NCBI GenBank assembly: GCA_046260215.1
Contig: JBHEPQ010000078.1
Span: 1 to 7,818, forward strand
Direction: 5' to 3'
Length of the DNA stretch: 7,818 bases
Source: Chromatocurvus sp046260215
GTDB taxonomy: Bacteria > Pseudomonadota > Gammaproteobacteria > Pseudomonadales > Halieaceae
Within the stretch, counting starts at the first letter, position 1; every line of letters begins with the position of its first letter. A program made the translations under genes and the position numbers. The notes under the pieces were generated by a model that had not been told where the DNA came from, did no database searches, and was given only the letters and a program-made list of their open reading frames with translations. This document shows, one piece after another, positions 7,716 through 7,818 of this stretch.

Positions 7716-7763
7716 GCTGACACTCTCCCTGGTGTGGGTTGCGGCCATATAGACCATGCCGGG

Positions 7764-7817
7764 CTATTTCAGCCCAGCGTCCGATCCCGATCTTCGCCGG
7801 GGAAAGGCGCGTTGTGG
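7764..7817 (-). pseudogene. Possible hicA 3' end (toxin remnant), partial at window edge
   Basis: Just upstream of the hicB remnant a minus-strand frame enters the window and ends in SDAGLK-stop (TAG at 7766-7764). Many HicA toxins end in a similar DAGLK or QAGLK tail, and hicA normally precedes hicB by a short gap; here the gap is 48 bases. The preceding residues (PQRAFPRRRSG) do not look like HicA. A 6-base tandem repeat (GATCGG twice) lies in this stretch, so the frame may be disturbed. The evidence is thin and mostly positional; the rest lies outside the window. Confidence 0.25.
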
Positions 7818-7818
7818 C

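Overview
The window comes from a high-GC bacterium, most likely a proteobacterium, judging by GC-rich third codon positions, long antisense open frames and the protein families present. It reads as an accessory chromosomal region. One compact three-gene operon on the minus strand fills about 7 kb, and the wreckage of an accessory gene sits at each end.

Layout on the plus strand: (1) 1-514 is a broken AAA+ ATPase/DUF4143 gene on the plus strand. Its 5' end lies outside the window. The N-terminal P-loop half is joined out of frame to the C-terminal nuclease-like tail, and the middle of the gene has been deleted. (2) 515-565 is a short convergent gap with a hairpin that may be a terminator. (3) 566-2965 (minus) encodes a 799-residue patatin-like phospholipase of the DUF3376 type, with oxyanion loop, GASAG nucleophile and DG dyad in place. 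(4) 2958-4199 (minus) encodes a 413-residue soluble, helix-rich protein that I cannot assign. (5) 4196-7513 (minus) encodes a 1105-residue SNF2-family ATPase with an N-terminal SWIM zinc finger and all helicase motifs. (6) 7514-7634 is non-coding and should hold the operon promoter. (7) 7635-7715 (minus) is a hicB antitoxin remnant with two in-frame stops, and 7764-7817 may be the last codons of its hicA partner.

Transcription of the operon runs SNF2 > unknown > patatin. The first junction is an ATGA overlap and the second an 8-nt ATGCATGA overlap, so the three products are probably translationally coupled and made together. The combination is a DNA-dependent motor with a zinc finger, an unknown helical protein and a lipid hydrolase, flanked by decayed toxin-antitoxin and AAA/DUF4143 genes. 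That fits a sensor-plus-membrane-effector arrangement such as a defence system. This is inference from context: SWIM-SNF2 and DUF3376 proteins are also widespread outside any known defence locus. No tRNA, rRNA, CRISPR array, insertion sequence or intact mobile element was found.
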